Of a stretch of 64,000 bases of DNA, positions 27,001 through 34,673 are shown one piece after another. The notes beneath the pieces are model-generated. The model saw only the letters and a list, made by a program, of their open reading frames with translations, had not been told where the DNA came from and did not search any database. The position numbers were made by a program, and so were the translations under genes. The stretch's first letter is position 1. Each line of letters opens with the position of its first letter. Origin of the DNA: Pseudoflavonifractor sp. Marseille-P3106 (GTDB lineage: Bacteria > Bacillota > Clostridia > Oscillospirales > Oscillospiraceae); contig LT827126.1 in NCBI GenBank assembly GCA_900169975.1, forward strand, positions 1-64,000. The letters run 5' to 3'.

Positions 27001-27554
27001 GCGGCGAGGTGAAGCGCCTGGAGAGCGGCGGCCTCCGCCAGGCGATGGGAACCCTGCGGGCCGGAGACCGGGTGCTCCTCTCCGGGGTGATCTACACGGC
27101 CCGGGACGCCGCCCACAAGCGATTTTTTGAGCTGCTGGACCGGGGCGAGTCCCTGCCGATCCCGCTGCGGGACGCGGTGATCTATTACGCCGGACCCACC
27201 CCCGGACAGCAGGGAATGGCGGTGGGAGCCTGCGGTCCCACCACCTCCGGCCGGATGGACGCCTTTGCCCCCCGGCTGCTGGACTTGGGGCTGGCGGCCA
27301 TGATCGGCAAGGGAGAGCGGAGCCCGGCAGTGGCGGAGGCCATCGTCCGCAACGGCGCGGCCTACTTTGCCGCAGTGGGGGGGGCGGGGGCCCTCATTGC
27401 CAGGTGTATCCGCTCGGCGGAGGTGGTGGCCTTCGATGAGCTGGGCTGTGAGTCGGTGAAAAAGATGGTGGTGGAGGATCTGCCCCTCACCGTAGCCATC
27501 GACGCCCAGGGGAACGACCTCTATCGGATCGGCCGGAAGCAGTACCGGCGTTGA
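26997..27554 (+). CDS. Fe-S hydro-lyase beta subunit (fumarase/tartrate dehydratase type)
   Basis: A 185-residue protein matching the class I fumarase C-terminal (beta) domain: GDRVLLSGVIYTARDAAHKR (about 21-40), YYAGPTP (about 63-69) and the signature GPTTSGRMD (about 79-87), then GGAGAL (about 126-131) and DELG (about 144-147). The two-subunit enzyme reversibly hydrates fumarate (or dehydrates tartrate). No alpha subunit with the cluster-binding Cys is adjacent, so it may be encoded elsewhere. Start ATG 26997 overlaps the DivIVA-like gene stop. Confidence 0.86.
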   Translation: MSGEVKRLESGGLRQAMGTLRAGDRVLLSGVIYTARDAAHKRFFELLDRGESLPIPLRDAVIYYAGPTPGQQGMAVGACGPTTSGRMDAFAPRLLDLGLAAMIGKGERSPAVAEAIVRNGAAYFAAVGGAGALIARCIRSAEVVAFDELGCESVKKMVVEDLPLTVAIDAQGNDLYRIGRKQYRR

Positions 27555-27621
27555 GGAAAAAATTCTTGCGAGAAAGCACGAAGTGTGGTATAAATAATGT
27601 TTGAAAGACCGCACAATTGAA

Positions 27622-27712
27622 TCTGGGGGGGCCGGGGCAACCGGCTGAGATTTGGGCTGATACCGCCCATGACCCATGGAACCTGTTGGGTAATGCCATC
27701 GTAGGGAGAGTC
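27622..27712 (+). promoter_or_regulatory. TPP (thiamin pyrophosphate) riboswitch
   Basis: The conserved THI-box segments are present: GGGGCAACCGGCTGAGA (27634-27650), the ACCC-GGAACCTG part (27672-27685) and GGGTAATGCCATCGTAGGGA (27688-27707). It precedes a terminator hairpin and thiamin-precursor uptake genes, so TPP binding would stop transcription. Confidence 0.95.
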
Positions 27713-27732
27713 GCGCGGATTTGTTTTTGCGC

Positions 27733-27773
27733 ATAAAAGTCGCTCAGCGAAGGCTGTGCGGCTTTTATTTTTT
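27733..27773 (+). terminator. TPP-riboswitch-controlled terminator
   Basis: 11-bp stem (AAAAGTCGC/GCGGCTTTT with AT extension) followed by six T (27768-27773). It lies 18 bp before the start of the first gene. Confidence 0.85.
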
Positions 27774-27791
27774 GCAAGGAGGAAAACAAGC

Positions 27792-28409
27792 GTGAAAACA
27801 AAGAAGCAATGGGAACTCAAGGACGTCATCCTGATGGCCATTCTGGGGGTGGTGTTCTCGGCGGTGTATCTGGCGGTGTTTCAGGGCGGCCTGGTGCTGT
27901 CCACCGCACTGACCCCGCTGGGACTGTCCAACTTCGCCTTTGAGCTCATCTACGGAGTGTGGTTCATGGCCGCCACTCTGGCCGCCTATCTCATCCGCAA
28001 ACCCGGCGTGGCCCTCATTACCGAGGTGCTGGCCGCCGCGGTGGAGCTGCTCATGGGCAACGCCGGGGGCCTGACCGTGGTGCTTACCGGCGTCATCCAG
28101 GGACTGGGAGCCGAGCTTGCCTTCGCCCTGTTCCGTTACAAAAAGTGGGATCTGGGCTCCATGTCCCTGGCGGGGATTTTCTCCGCGGTGTTCATCTTCT
28201 GCTATGAGCTCTACTACCTCAGTTACTATCTGCTCTCTCCCGCCCTCCTGGCGGCCCAGCTGGCCGTGCGCTTTCTCAGCGCGGTGCTCTTCTCCGGGGT
28301 GCTCTGCAAACTGGTGGGCGACGCCCTGGCCCGCACCGGTGCAGTAAAGAGCTATGCCATTGGAGCCACCGCCCGGATCGGGACCATCTACGATGAGGAG
28401 GACTCATAA
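27792..28409 (+). CDS. ykoE: ECF transporter S component, YkoE family (HMP/thiamin)
   Basis: A 205-residue, six-helix membrane protein. It matches YkoE, the substrate-binding S component for hydroxymethylpyrimidine (HMP) or thiamin: LKDVILMAILGVVFSAVYLAVFQ at residues 8-30, FELIYGVWFMAATLAAYLIRKPG (about 48-70) and GAELAFALFRYK (about 106-117). Start is GTG at 27792 after CAAGGAGG. It is the first gene downstream of the TPP riboswitch and is followed by a ThiY-like protein, a double ATPase (YkoD) and the T component (YkoC). Confidence 0.9.
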   Translation: MKTKKQWELKDVILMAILGVVFSAVYLAVFQGGLVLSTALTPLGLSNFAFELIYGVWFMAATLAAYLIRKPGVALITEVLAAAVELLMGNAGGLTVVLTGVIQGLGAELAFALFRYKKWDLGSMSLAGIFSAVFIFCYELYYLSYYLLSPALLAAQLAVRFLSAVLFSGVLCKLVGDALARTGAVKSYAIGATARIGTIYDEEDS

Positions 28410-28410
28410 T

Positions 28411-29289
28411 ATGGAACATTTGAAGGTTGTTCTGGACTGGTTCCCCAACACCAATCACACCGGCTATCTGCTGGCGCAGAAGCGGGGCTGGTTCCGGGCG
28501 GCGGGATTGGATGTGGAGATCGACGGAGAGGTCCACGGCTCCATGGAGCTCCACGGGGCCGACTTTGTGTGCGGTCCGGAGATCGCCATGCTGGAGTGTC
28601 TGGAACGGGGGATCGGGCTCACCGGCGTGGCGGTGATGACCCAGAAGTGTGATTCGGGCATCGTCTCTCTGAAGGAGGCGGGCATCACCCGCCCCCGGGA
28701 GCTGGAGGGCAAGCGCCTGACCCACTGGACCCCCGCCTGGTTCCACGCCGCCATCCGCCGGGTGGTGGAGAAGGACGGCGGCGATTACGATAAAATTCAA
28801 CTGGTCAACCTGGATGTGGGCGACATCACCGCCACTCTGGGGTCGGTGGCCGACGCCACGTGGGTCTACGAAAATTGGGAAAATCAAGTCCTGCTGGAGG
28901 CGGGGAAGGAGATCAACTATTTCAATCTGGGGGATGTGGATCCCATCTTCGATTTCTGCGCCCCGGCCATGGCTGCCACCCATCAGGTGCTCCGGGAGCG
29001 GCCCGCGGCGGTGCGGACCTTCCTGTCCGTGCTGGACCGGGCCTATCGGGAGGTGGCCTGCGACCCGGAGGGCACCGTCCTGGAGGTGCGGGATCTCCTG
29101 CCTGCCGATGCCTCCGACGCACTGCTGACCCGCAGCCAGAAGCACCTGGCTCCCATTTTGCTGGACGATCAGGGCCGCTGGGGACGGATCGCCCCTCAGC
29201 GCTGGGATCGAATGGCCGATTTCCTGGTGGAGGCGGGGGTGATCTCCCGGCGCCGGGACGGCGAGTTTACCAACGCCTATTTCTCATGA
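28411..29289 (+). CDS. NMT1/THI5-like (ThiY-type) protein without signal peptide
   Basis: A 292-residue protein of the NMT1/THI5-like periplasmic-binding fold: LDWFPNTNHTGYLLAQKRGWFR (about 8-29), HGADFVCGPEIAMLECLERG (about 48-67), DITATLGSVADATWVYENWENQ (about 133-154). ThiY binds N-formyl-aminopyrimidine/HMP outside the cell and is normally a lipoprotein. Here the start ATG 28411 (after GAGGAGG) leads straight into the mature fold, with no signal peptide or lipobox, so the protein would stay in the cytoplasm. A cytoplasmic HMP-binding or THI5-like enzyme role is possible; yeast THI5 makes HMP-P from PLP. It overlaps the ykoD gene by 4 bp. Confidence 0.85.
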   Translation: MEHLKVVLDWFPNTNHTGYLLAQKRGWFRAAGLDVEIDGEVHGSMELHGADFVCGPEIAMLECLERGIGLTGVAVMTQKCDSGIVSLKEAGITRPRELEGKRLTHWTPAWFHAAIRRVVEKDGGDYDKIQLVNLDVGDITATLGSVADATWVYENWENQVLLEAGKEINYFNLGDVDPIFDFCAPAMAATHQVLRERPAAVRTFLSVLDRAYREVACDPEGTVLEVRDLLPADASDALLTRSQKHLAPILLDDQGRWGRIAPQRWDRMADFLVEAGVISRRRDGEFTNAYFS

Positions 29290-30713
29290 GCATCCGGTTT
29301 GAAGATCTGGAGTTTTCTTATTTCGCAGACCGCCGGGCCGTGCTCCCGGGCCTGACGGCGGAGTTTGACGCGGAGGAGATCACGGTGCTCACCGGGGCCT
29401 CGGGCTGCGGGAAATCCACCCTGCTCTATCTCGCCGCCGGGGCCTATCCTCACAGCGCCGGCGTGGTGCGGCGGGGGCGGGTGACCGTGGACGGGGAGGA
29501 GCCGGGGGCGCTGGCACCGCCGGAGCGGTGCAGGCGGGTGGGGATGATGTTTCAAAACCCAGAGCTCCAGTTCTGCATGGACACCGTGAAGAACGAGCTG
29601 GTGTTCTGCCTGGAAAACATCCGCACGCCGCCGGAGAAGATCGAAGCCCGTCTGGATGAGGCACTGGAGTTCTGTGGGATTCCGCATCTGAAGGAGCGGG
29701 CCCTGCTGAGCCTGTCCGGGGGGGAGCGGCAGAAGGTGATGCTGGCCTGCCTGACGGCATTGGAGCCACGGTGGCTCCTGTTGGACGAGCCCTTTGCCAA
29801 CATCGACGACGCCTCCGCCCGGGCCATCGCCGCCAAGCTGCGTCAGCTCCACCGGGAGCGGGGGATGGGGATCCTGGCGGTGGATCACCGGCTGGACAAC
29901 TGGCTGGCGGTGGCCGACACCGTGCGGGTCATGGAGGGCGGCCTTTTGAGGCCGGAGCGGATGGAACCCGCCGGCCTGACCCCCGAGACGCTGGAGGCGC
30001 TGGGCGTCATCGTCCCCGGCCGTTCCTATGCCCCGGCGCTCGCCCCGGCCGAGCCGGGGGAGGTGGTCCTGGAGCTGCGGGGGCTGACCCTCTCCCACGG
30101 GCAGAACGCCATTTTAAAAGGGGTGAACGCAGCCTTCCGCGCCGGGTGCATTTATGCGGTGGTGGGGGAGAGCGGCTGCGGAAAGAGCAGTCTGTTCGGG
30201 GCCCTTTCCGGCCTTTATCCCTACAAGGGCCAGGCGCTCTTGGAAGGGCGGGAGCTGCGGCGTCTGCGCCGGGCCGACCTGGGCAAAGTGGGCTTTGTCA
30301 CCCAAAATCCGCAGGATCAGTTCGTCAGCGACACCGTTCGGGAGGAGATCACCGTGGGACTGCGCGGGGATCCCCGCGCGGGGGAGCAGAGCGAGGCCAT
30401 TCTGCGGAAGATCGGCCTTTGGCGCTATCGGGACATCTCCCCCTACCTGCTCAGCCAGGGCCAGCAGCGGCGGCTGGGGGTGGCGGCGCTGATGGCGTAT
30501 CCCTGCAAGGCCCTGATCTGCGACGAGCCCACCTACGCCCAGGACCGGAACAACACCCGGGCCATCATGGACGCTTTGTGCAGGCAGGCCCGGGAACACG
30601 GCGTGGCGCTGGTGTTCTCCACCCACGACCGGCAGCTGGCGGAGGACTATGCCGACGAAATTTGGGAACTGAGGGAGGGAGCGCTGCATGCGTACGCTGG
30701 ATCCGGCCTGTAA
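29286..30713 (+). CDS. ykoD: ECF transporter double ATPase (YkoD-like)
   Basis: A 475-residue ATPase with two ABC domains. Walker A1 is GASGCGKST near 38-46, with signature LSLSGGERQKV near 141-151; Walker A2 is GESGCGKSS near 295-303 (Ser replaces the last Thr) with signature LLSQGQQRRL near 387-396. Fused EcfA-type pairs are typical for YkoD, which powers HMP/thiamin uptake with YkoE and YkoC. The true start is ATG 29286, overlapping the upstream stop; it overlaps the ykoC gene by 26 bp. Confidence 0.92.
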   Translation: MSIRFEDLEFSYFADRRAVLPGLTAEFDAEEITVLTGASGCGKSTLLYLAAGAYPHSAGVVRRGRVTVDGEEPGALAPPERCRRVGMMFQNPELQFCMDTVKNELVFCLENIRTPPEKIEARLDEALEFCGIPHLKERALLSLSGGERQKVMLACLTALEPRWLLLDEPFANIDDASARAIAAKLRQLHRERGMGILAVDHRLDNWLAVADTVRVMEGGLLRPERMEPAGLTPETLEALGVIVPGRSYAPALAPAEPGEVVLELRGLTLSHGQNAILKGVNAAFRAGCIYAVVGESGCGKSSLFGALSGLYPYKGQALLEGRELRRLRRADLGKVGFVTQNPQDQFVSDTVREEITVGLRGDPRAGEQSEAILRKIGLWRYRDISPYLLSQGQQRRLGVAALMAYPCKALICDEPTYAQDRNNTRAIMDALCRQAREHGVALVFSTHDRQLAEDYADEIWELREGALHAYAGSGL

Positions 30714-31392
30714 GTTTGTCTCCCTGCTGTGCGCTACCTTTGTGCTGGCCGCCCGGCACGACCCGGTGTGGAATCTGGCGGCCTTCTTTCTGGCGGTGGG
30801 CTGGATGCTGATCTCCCGGGTGCGGGGAAAAACGATGGGGCTCCTGCTCCTGCCGGTCCTGCTGACGGCGGCGGGCATGTTTTTTACCGGTTACCGCTTT
30901 TCCGCCGACGGAGCGCTGCCCTTCCGGGCAGAGACCCTGCACATTGGGGACAGCGCGCTCTGGAACGGCCTCACCCTGTCCAGCCGGGTGCTGGCCTATG
31001 CGGGCCTGGGCCTTCTCTTTGCCCTCACCACCGACCGGGTGGACATGGTGCGCTCCTTTCAGCGGCGGTTCCGACTGCCCCAGGTGTTCGCCTACGGCCT
31101 TCTGGCGGCCTGGGGCATCTTTCCCCAGGCCGCCCGGGAATACCGCCGCACGAAAGCGGCCTTCCGGGCCCGGGGCATTCGGGTGGCTCCCATGTCCCCC
31201 GCGCTTTTAAAGCCCCTGTTGGTCAAGGCGGTGCGCTGGTCGGAGGAGCTGTCGGTCGCCATGGAGTCCAAGGGTTTTTCCAGCGGGGCGGAGCGGTCGG
31301 AGTTTGCCCGGTCCCGGCTGCGCCGCCGGGACTGGGCTGCGCTGCTCTGCGGCTGTGTGCTGCTGCCGCTGGCGGCGGCACTGTGGAAGTAG
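30688..31392 (+). CDS. ykoC: ECF transporter T component (YkoC/EcfT)
   Basis: A 234-residue membrane protein with about five or six helices (roughly 8-26, 30-45, 48-66, 95-115, 133-150, 210-231). It has the EcfT coupling motifs AxxARG: KAAFRARGI (about 155-163), and a second MESKGF (about 192-197). It links YkoE to the YkoD ATPases. The ATG at 30688 lies inside the end of the ATPase gene. A terminator follows at 31408. Confidence 0.9.
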   Translation: MRTLDPACKFVSLLCATFVLAARHDPVWNLAAFFLAVGWMLISRVRGKTMGLLLLPVLLTAAGMFFTGYRFSADGALPFRAETLHIGDSALWNGLTLSSRVLAYAGLGLLFALTTDRVDMVRSFQRRFRLPQVFAYGLLAAWGIFPQAAREYRRTKAAFRARGIRVAPMSPALLKPLLVKAVRWSEELSVAMESKGFSSGAERSEFARSRLRRRDWAALLCGCVLLPLAAALWK

Positions 31393-31407
31393 CAAAGGAT
31401 GCGGAAA

Positions 31408-31447
31408 AGGAACGTCTCATTCCTGGAATGGGGCGTTCCTCTTTTTT
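31408..31447 (+). terminator. Intrinsic terminator of the HMP/thiamin operon
   Basis: 14-bp stem (core AGGAACG/CGTTCCT, three G-T pairs) with a 5-base loop, followed by CTTTTTT (31441-31447). Confidence 0.88.
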
Positions 31448-31506
31448 GCAGGAGGCGTTGAGCGGGGGCCTGCCCGCTTGCGGCATTACGAATTTTGGAA
31501 AAAAGA

Positions 31507-31542
31507 TTGACAATCATCAATGTAATGCATATATTATTACAT
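31507..31542 (+). promoter_or_regulatory. Promoter and ArsR-type operator
   Basis: TTGACA (31507-31512), 17-bp spacer, TATATT (31530-31535). The inverted repeat ATGTAAT (31520-31526)/ATTACAT (31536-31542) covers spacer and -10 and fits autorepression by the ArsR-family protein encoded just downstream. Confidence 0.75.
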
Positions 31543-31569
31543 AGACTATTGTGAATGTGAGGGATATCA

Positions 31570-31881
31570 ATGAGTTCCATGGATGTGGCGCTGCTCTGTC
31601 GGGCGCTGGGAGACAGCAACCGCCTGCAGATCATACAGATGCTGTCCGGCGGGGAGAAGTGTGCCTGCAAACTGCTGGAGCGGTTTGAGATCACTCAGCC
31701 GACCCTCTCCCACCACATGAAGATCCTGTGTGAGTGCGGATTGGTGGAAGTTCGGAGGGAGGGGCGGTGGAGCCATTACTCCCTCAACGGGGAGACGCTG
31801 GGGGAACTGAAGCATTTTTTTGAGGGACTCTCCTGTGAACAGGGAGAAGAGGGGGACGGATGTCTGTGCTCTGGGATTTGA
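31570..31881 (+). CDS. arsR: ArsR-family metalloregulator
   Basis: A 103-residue winged-helix repressor. The core is the FKALGDSNRLQII-like start (here residues about 9-23), then KCACKLLERFEITQPTLSHHMKIL (about 30-53). ELCVC-type metal site: Cys31 and Cys33 in the Lys-Cys-Ala-Cys segment, in the alpha-3 helix, as in As(III)-binding ArsR. A Cys-rich tail (C92, C100, C102-type positions) may add ligands. The ATG at 31570 follows GTGAGGG; it overlaps the next gene by 22 bp. Regulates the downstream permease and arsC. Confidence 0.9.
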   Translation: MSSMDVALLCRALGDSNRLQIIQMLSGGEKCACKLLERFEITQPTLSHHMKILCECGLVEVRREGRWSHYSLNGETLGELKHFFEGLSCEQGEEGDGCLCSGI

Positions 31882-32864
31882 TCCAAAACCAGGTGCTGGG
31901 GATGAAATGGCTCAACGCGCTGGTAGGCCAACTGCTGACCTTCCTTGGGCTGGACGTCACCGGCCGGCTGGGCGGCAGCGTACAATTTTTCCTCTACGAC
32001 GTGCTGAAAATTACCATTCTGCTGTGCTGCCTGATCTTTTTGATCTCTTATATTCAAAGCTATTTCCCGCCGGAGCGGAGTAAAAAGATCATGGGGCGAT
32101 TTCACGGGGTGTGGGCCAACGGTATGGCGGCGCTGCTGGGAACGGTGACCCCCTTCTGCTCCTGCTCCTCGATCCCGCTGTTTATCGGCTTCACCAGTGC
32201 GGGGCTGCCGCTGGGGGTGACGTTTTCGTTTTTGATCTCGTCCCCCATGGTGGATCTGGGAAGTCTGGTTTTACTCATGAGCATTTTCGGCACCCGGGTG
32301 GCGCTGGTCTACGTGGCGGTAGGACTTGTGGTGGCGGTGGCGGGCGGAACGCTCATCGAGAGGCTGCATATGGAGCCCTATGTGGAGGATTTTATCCGCA
32401 GCGCCGGTGCGGTGGAGATCGACTCGCCTGATCTGACCCGCAGAGAGCGGCTGGAGTATGCCCGGGATCAGGTGAGTTCCACGTTTCGAAAGGTGCTGAC
32501 CTACCTTCTGGTGGGGGTGGGCATTGGGGCAGTCATTCACAACTGGATCCCGGAAAGCTGGATCGAGGCCGTGCTGGGCAGCCGGAATCCCTTCGGAGTC
32601 ATTCTGGCTACGCTGATCGGTGTCCCCATGTATGCGGATATCTTTGGTACCATACCGGTGGCGGAGGCGCTGCTCTACAAAGGCGCACAGCTGGGTACCA
32701 TCCTGTCCTTCATGATGGCGGTCACCACATTGTCTCTGCCGTCTATCATTATGCTGCGCAAGGCGGTCAAACCGAAACTCCTGGGCCTTTTTATCGGTAT
32801 CTGCACCGCCGGCATCATCCTGGTGGGCTACCTGTTCAATGCGGTTCAATTTTTGCTCATTTAA
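31860..32864 (+). CDS. Permease of the ArsP/DUF318 family
   Basis: A 334-residue membrane permease with about eight helices. It carries the family block GTVTPFCSCSSIPLFIGFTSAGLPLG (about residues 92-117, with CSCS), and a second GVPMYADIFGTIPVAEALL (about 254-272). The family includes ArsP, which exports trivalent organoarsenicals such as methylarsenite, and YraQ-like transporters. It sits in an ArsR/ArsC cluster that lacks ArsB or Acr3, so it may be the main exporter here. Start ATG 31860 overlaps arsR by 22 bp. Confidence 0.85.
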   Translation: MSVLWDLIQNQVLGMKWLNALVGQLLTFLGLDVTGRLGGSVQFFLYDVLKITILLCCLIFLISYIQSYFPPERSKKIMGRFHGVWANGMAALLGTVTPFCSCSSIPLFIGFTSAGLPLGVTFSFLISSPMVDLGSLVLLMSIFGTRVALVYVAVGLVVAVAGGTLIERLHMEPYVEDFIRSAGAVEIDSPDLTRRERLEYARDQVSSTFRKVLTYLLVGVGIGAVIHNWIPESWIEAVLGSRNPFGVILATLIGVPMYADIFGTIPVAEALLYKGAQLGTILSFMMAVTTLSLPSIIMLRKAVKPKLLGLFIGICTAGIILVGYLFNAVQFLLI

Positions 32865-32876
32865 GGAGGAAAAGCC

Positions 32877-33215
32877 ATGAGACTGTTTCCAATCAAGAAA
32901 GCGGAAAAGCCGGGGGCCTGCTGCTGCGGGAAGATCGCCCGGGAAAAAATGACTCAGCCCTCGGAGAGCGGCATTCGGGTCCTGGGTTCCGGCTGCGCCA
33001 AGTGTAATGCGCTGGAAGCGGCGGTGAAGGAGGCGATGGCGGAGCTGGAGATCGCGGAGGAAGTTGAGCATGTGACGGATTTTTCTCAAATCGCCGCATA
33101 CGGCGTGATGAGTACTCCTGCGCTGGTGGTGGACGGCAAAGTGGTCTCTTACGGCAAGGTGCTGAAAAAGGATGAGGCGGCGCGGCTTCTTCGGAAGGCC
33201 CGGGAGAAGGCATGA
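32877..33215 (+). CDS. Small thioredoxin-like protein (CAKC)
   Basis: A 112-residue protein. After a Cys-rich N-terminus (GACCCGK at about 13-19) comes a thioredoxin-fold domain with active site GCAKC near 39-43 and the cis-Pro segment MSTPALVVDGKVV near 78-90. It belongs to the short 'redox-active disulfide' thioredoxin group often found next to DUF318 permeases. It may supply electrons to ArsC or the permease. Start ATG 32877 after AAGGAGGAAA; it overlaps arsC by 4 bp. Confidence 0.86.
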   Translation: MRLFPIKKAEKPGACCCGKIAREKMTQPSESGIRVLGSGCAKCNALEAAVKEAMAELEIAEEVEHVTDFSQIAAYGVMSTPALVVDGKVVSYGKVLKKDEAARLLRKAREKA

Positions 33216-33643
33216 GAAAACCCAGGGTGGCGTTTCTCTGCGTCCATAACGCCTGCCGCAGTCAGATCGCTGAGGCGCTGGGCAGGTATTACGCACGGGA
33301 TGTGTTTGAAAGCTGGTCTGCCGGGACGGTTGTCAAGGCCGGGATCGATCCGGACGCGGTGCGGGTGATGAAGCAGCTCTACGGGATCGATATGGAGGAG
33401 ACCCAGAAGCCAAAGCTGTTGTCTGCGCTGCCGCAGGTGGATGCGGCGGTCACGATGGGCTGCAATGTGGAGTGTCCGGACGTTCCCTGCCGGTTCCGGG
33501 AGGACTGGGGCATAGAGGATCCCACCGGCAGGGGGGAGGAAGAACTGGTCCGTACCATACGCCGGATTGAGCAGAAGATCCTGGAGCTGAGGGACCGCCT
33601 TTCCCAAGGGGAGCAGGGGCGGCTCCCGCAGTCCGGGGATTGA
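33212..33643 (+). CDS. arsC: Arsenate reductase, LMW-PTPase type
   Basis: A 143-residue enzyme. The phosphatase-like loop CVHNACRS (residues 10-17) holds the nucleophilic Cys, and the redox cysteines lie in MGCNVECPDVPC (about 85-96). The family reduces arsenate to arsenite with thioredoxin, after which an exporter removes it. The adjacent thioredoxin-like gene fits this. Start ATG 33212 overlaps the thioredoxin stop. It is 14 bp upstream of the msr gene, which may share the transcript. Confidence 0.93.
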   Translation: MRKPRVAFLCVHNACRSQIAEALGRYYARDVFESWSAGTVVKAGIDPDAVRVMKQLYGIDMEETQKPKLLSALPQVDAAVTMGCNVECPDVPCRFREDWGIEDPTGRGEEELVRTIRRIEQKILELRDRLSQGEQGRLPQSGD

Positions 33644-33657
33644 AGAGGGAGGAACCT

Positions 33658-34113
33658 ATGACAGATTACAAACTGCTGACCGAGCAGCTGCGCGCCCTTT
33701 GCGAGGAGGAGCCTTTTTATGTTCCGCTGCTGGCCAACGCCTCGGCGCTGCTATGGGAGGCCCTGCCGGACATCAACTGGGCCGGTTTCTATTTCATGCG
33801 GGGCGGGGCGCTTGTACTGGGGCCCTTTCAAGGAAAGCCCGCCTGCATTCGGATCGCGGTGGGCCGTGGTGTGTGTGGCGCGGCGGTGCGGGAAAATCAG
33901 GTGCAGCGGGTGGCGGACGTCCATCGTTTTCCTGGGCATATCGCCTGCGACTGCGCTTCTAACGCGGAGATCGTGGTACCCATCCGTAAAAACGGAGCAG
34001 TGGTGGCGGTGCTGGATCTCGACAGCCCGATACCGGACCGTTTTAGCCACAAGGATGAGGAAGGGCTGACCGCCTTTGTTGAGACCCTGGAGCGGTATCT
34101 TACCTTTGACTGA
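33658..34113 (+). CDS. Free methionine-(R)-sulfoxide reductase (GAF domain)
   Basis: A 151-residue GAF-type fRMsr (YtsP/YebR). The three catalytic-site Cys are found in GVCGAA (about 78-83) and IACDCAS (about 100-106), and the rest covers the GAF sheet (INWAGFYFM, 37-45). It reduces free methionine R-sulfoxide and so protects against oxidation. The ATG at 33658 has GGGAGG upstream; a start at 33640 in the same frame overlaps arsC. Probably in one unit with the ars genes, as both respond to redox stress. Confidence 0.9.
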   Translation: MTDYKLLTEQLRALCEEEPFYVPLLANASALLWEALPDINWAGFYFMRGGALVLGPFQGKPACIRIAVGRGVCGAAVRENQVQRVADVHRFPGHIACDCASNAEIVVPIRKNGAVVAVLDLDSPIPDRFSHKDEEGLTAFVETLERYLTFD

Positions 34114-34152
34114 GCCGGTGTGAGCCGGGAACGGGGAAAGCGGCTGTGGTTT

Positions 34153-34590
34153 TTAGCGCGAAAAATTATTTTTTTGGAGCTGCCGGATGAGCAGCTCCAA
34201 ATTTTTTATGGTGTTTTCATTTAAAAAATGCTCGATCTTCTCAACCTGTTCCAGTTCATTTTCCGTGTGATTCAGGAAACACAGAAACCGCTGGAGCACA
34301 TCGTGCCGATGGAGCAGATAGCTGCCGGCCGTGCGGCCTTTCTCCGTCAGGGAGATATCCCCGTATTTCTCAGTCTGTAAATATCCGGCCTGGGCCAGGT
34401 GCTGCACCATTTTGGTCACGGAAGGGGATTTGACGTGCAGCATTTTTGAAAGGTCGTTCACCCGGATCCGCCTGCCCTCCAGCGAGAGGCGGGAGATCAT
34501 CTCCAGGTAGTCCTCCATGGCATTTGTCATCTCTCCCTTCTCCTGAAGGGAGTAGCCCTTCAGGGTGTAAAACCCATCGGTCTCCTTCAT
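34153..34590 (-). CDS. DtxR/MntR-family metal-dependent regulator
   Basis: A 145-residue regulator. The N-terminal winged helix (about 22-85) contains the MEDYLEMI pattern and RVNDLSKMLHVKSPSVTKMVQHLAQAGYL, and the dimerisation domain (about 90-140) has HRHDVLQRF and EKIEHFL, with His/Glu positions that bind Mn2+ or Fe2+. It is divergent from feoA-feoB, so Fe2+-responsive control of these is likely. Start ATG 34590 after AAAGGTGA; a GTG at 34599 lies in that site. Confidence 0.88.
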   Translation of the reverse strand: MKETDGFYTLKGYSLQEKGEMTNAMEDYLEMISRLSLEGRRIRVNDLSKMLHVKSPSVTKMVQHLAQAGYLQTEKYGDISLTEKGRTAGSYLLHRHDVLQRFLCFLNHTENELEQVEKIEHFLNENTIKNLELLIRQLQKNNFSR

Positions 34591-34615
34591 AGCGCTCACC
34601 TTTTTTTCCGTATGG

Positions 34616-34665
34616 AATAGTATGATGACGGGAAGTTTCCTTCACCTAAAACTATTCGAAAGGTG
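34616..34665. promoter_or_regulatory. Divergent regulatory region dtxR-like/feoA
   Basis: The 83-bp gap between the regulator and feoA contains the inverted repeats AATAGT (34616-34621)/ACTATT (34651-34656) and CACCT (34643-34647)/AGGTG (34661-34665). One may be the regulator's operator; neither is a classic DtxR or MntR box, so this is tentative. Confidence 0.4.
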
Positions 34666-34673
34666 CTTATGTT

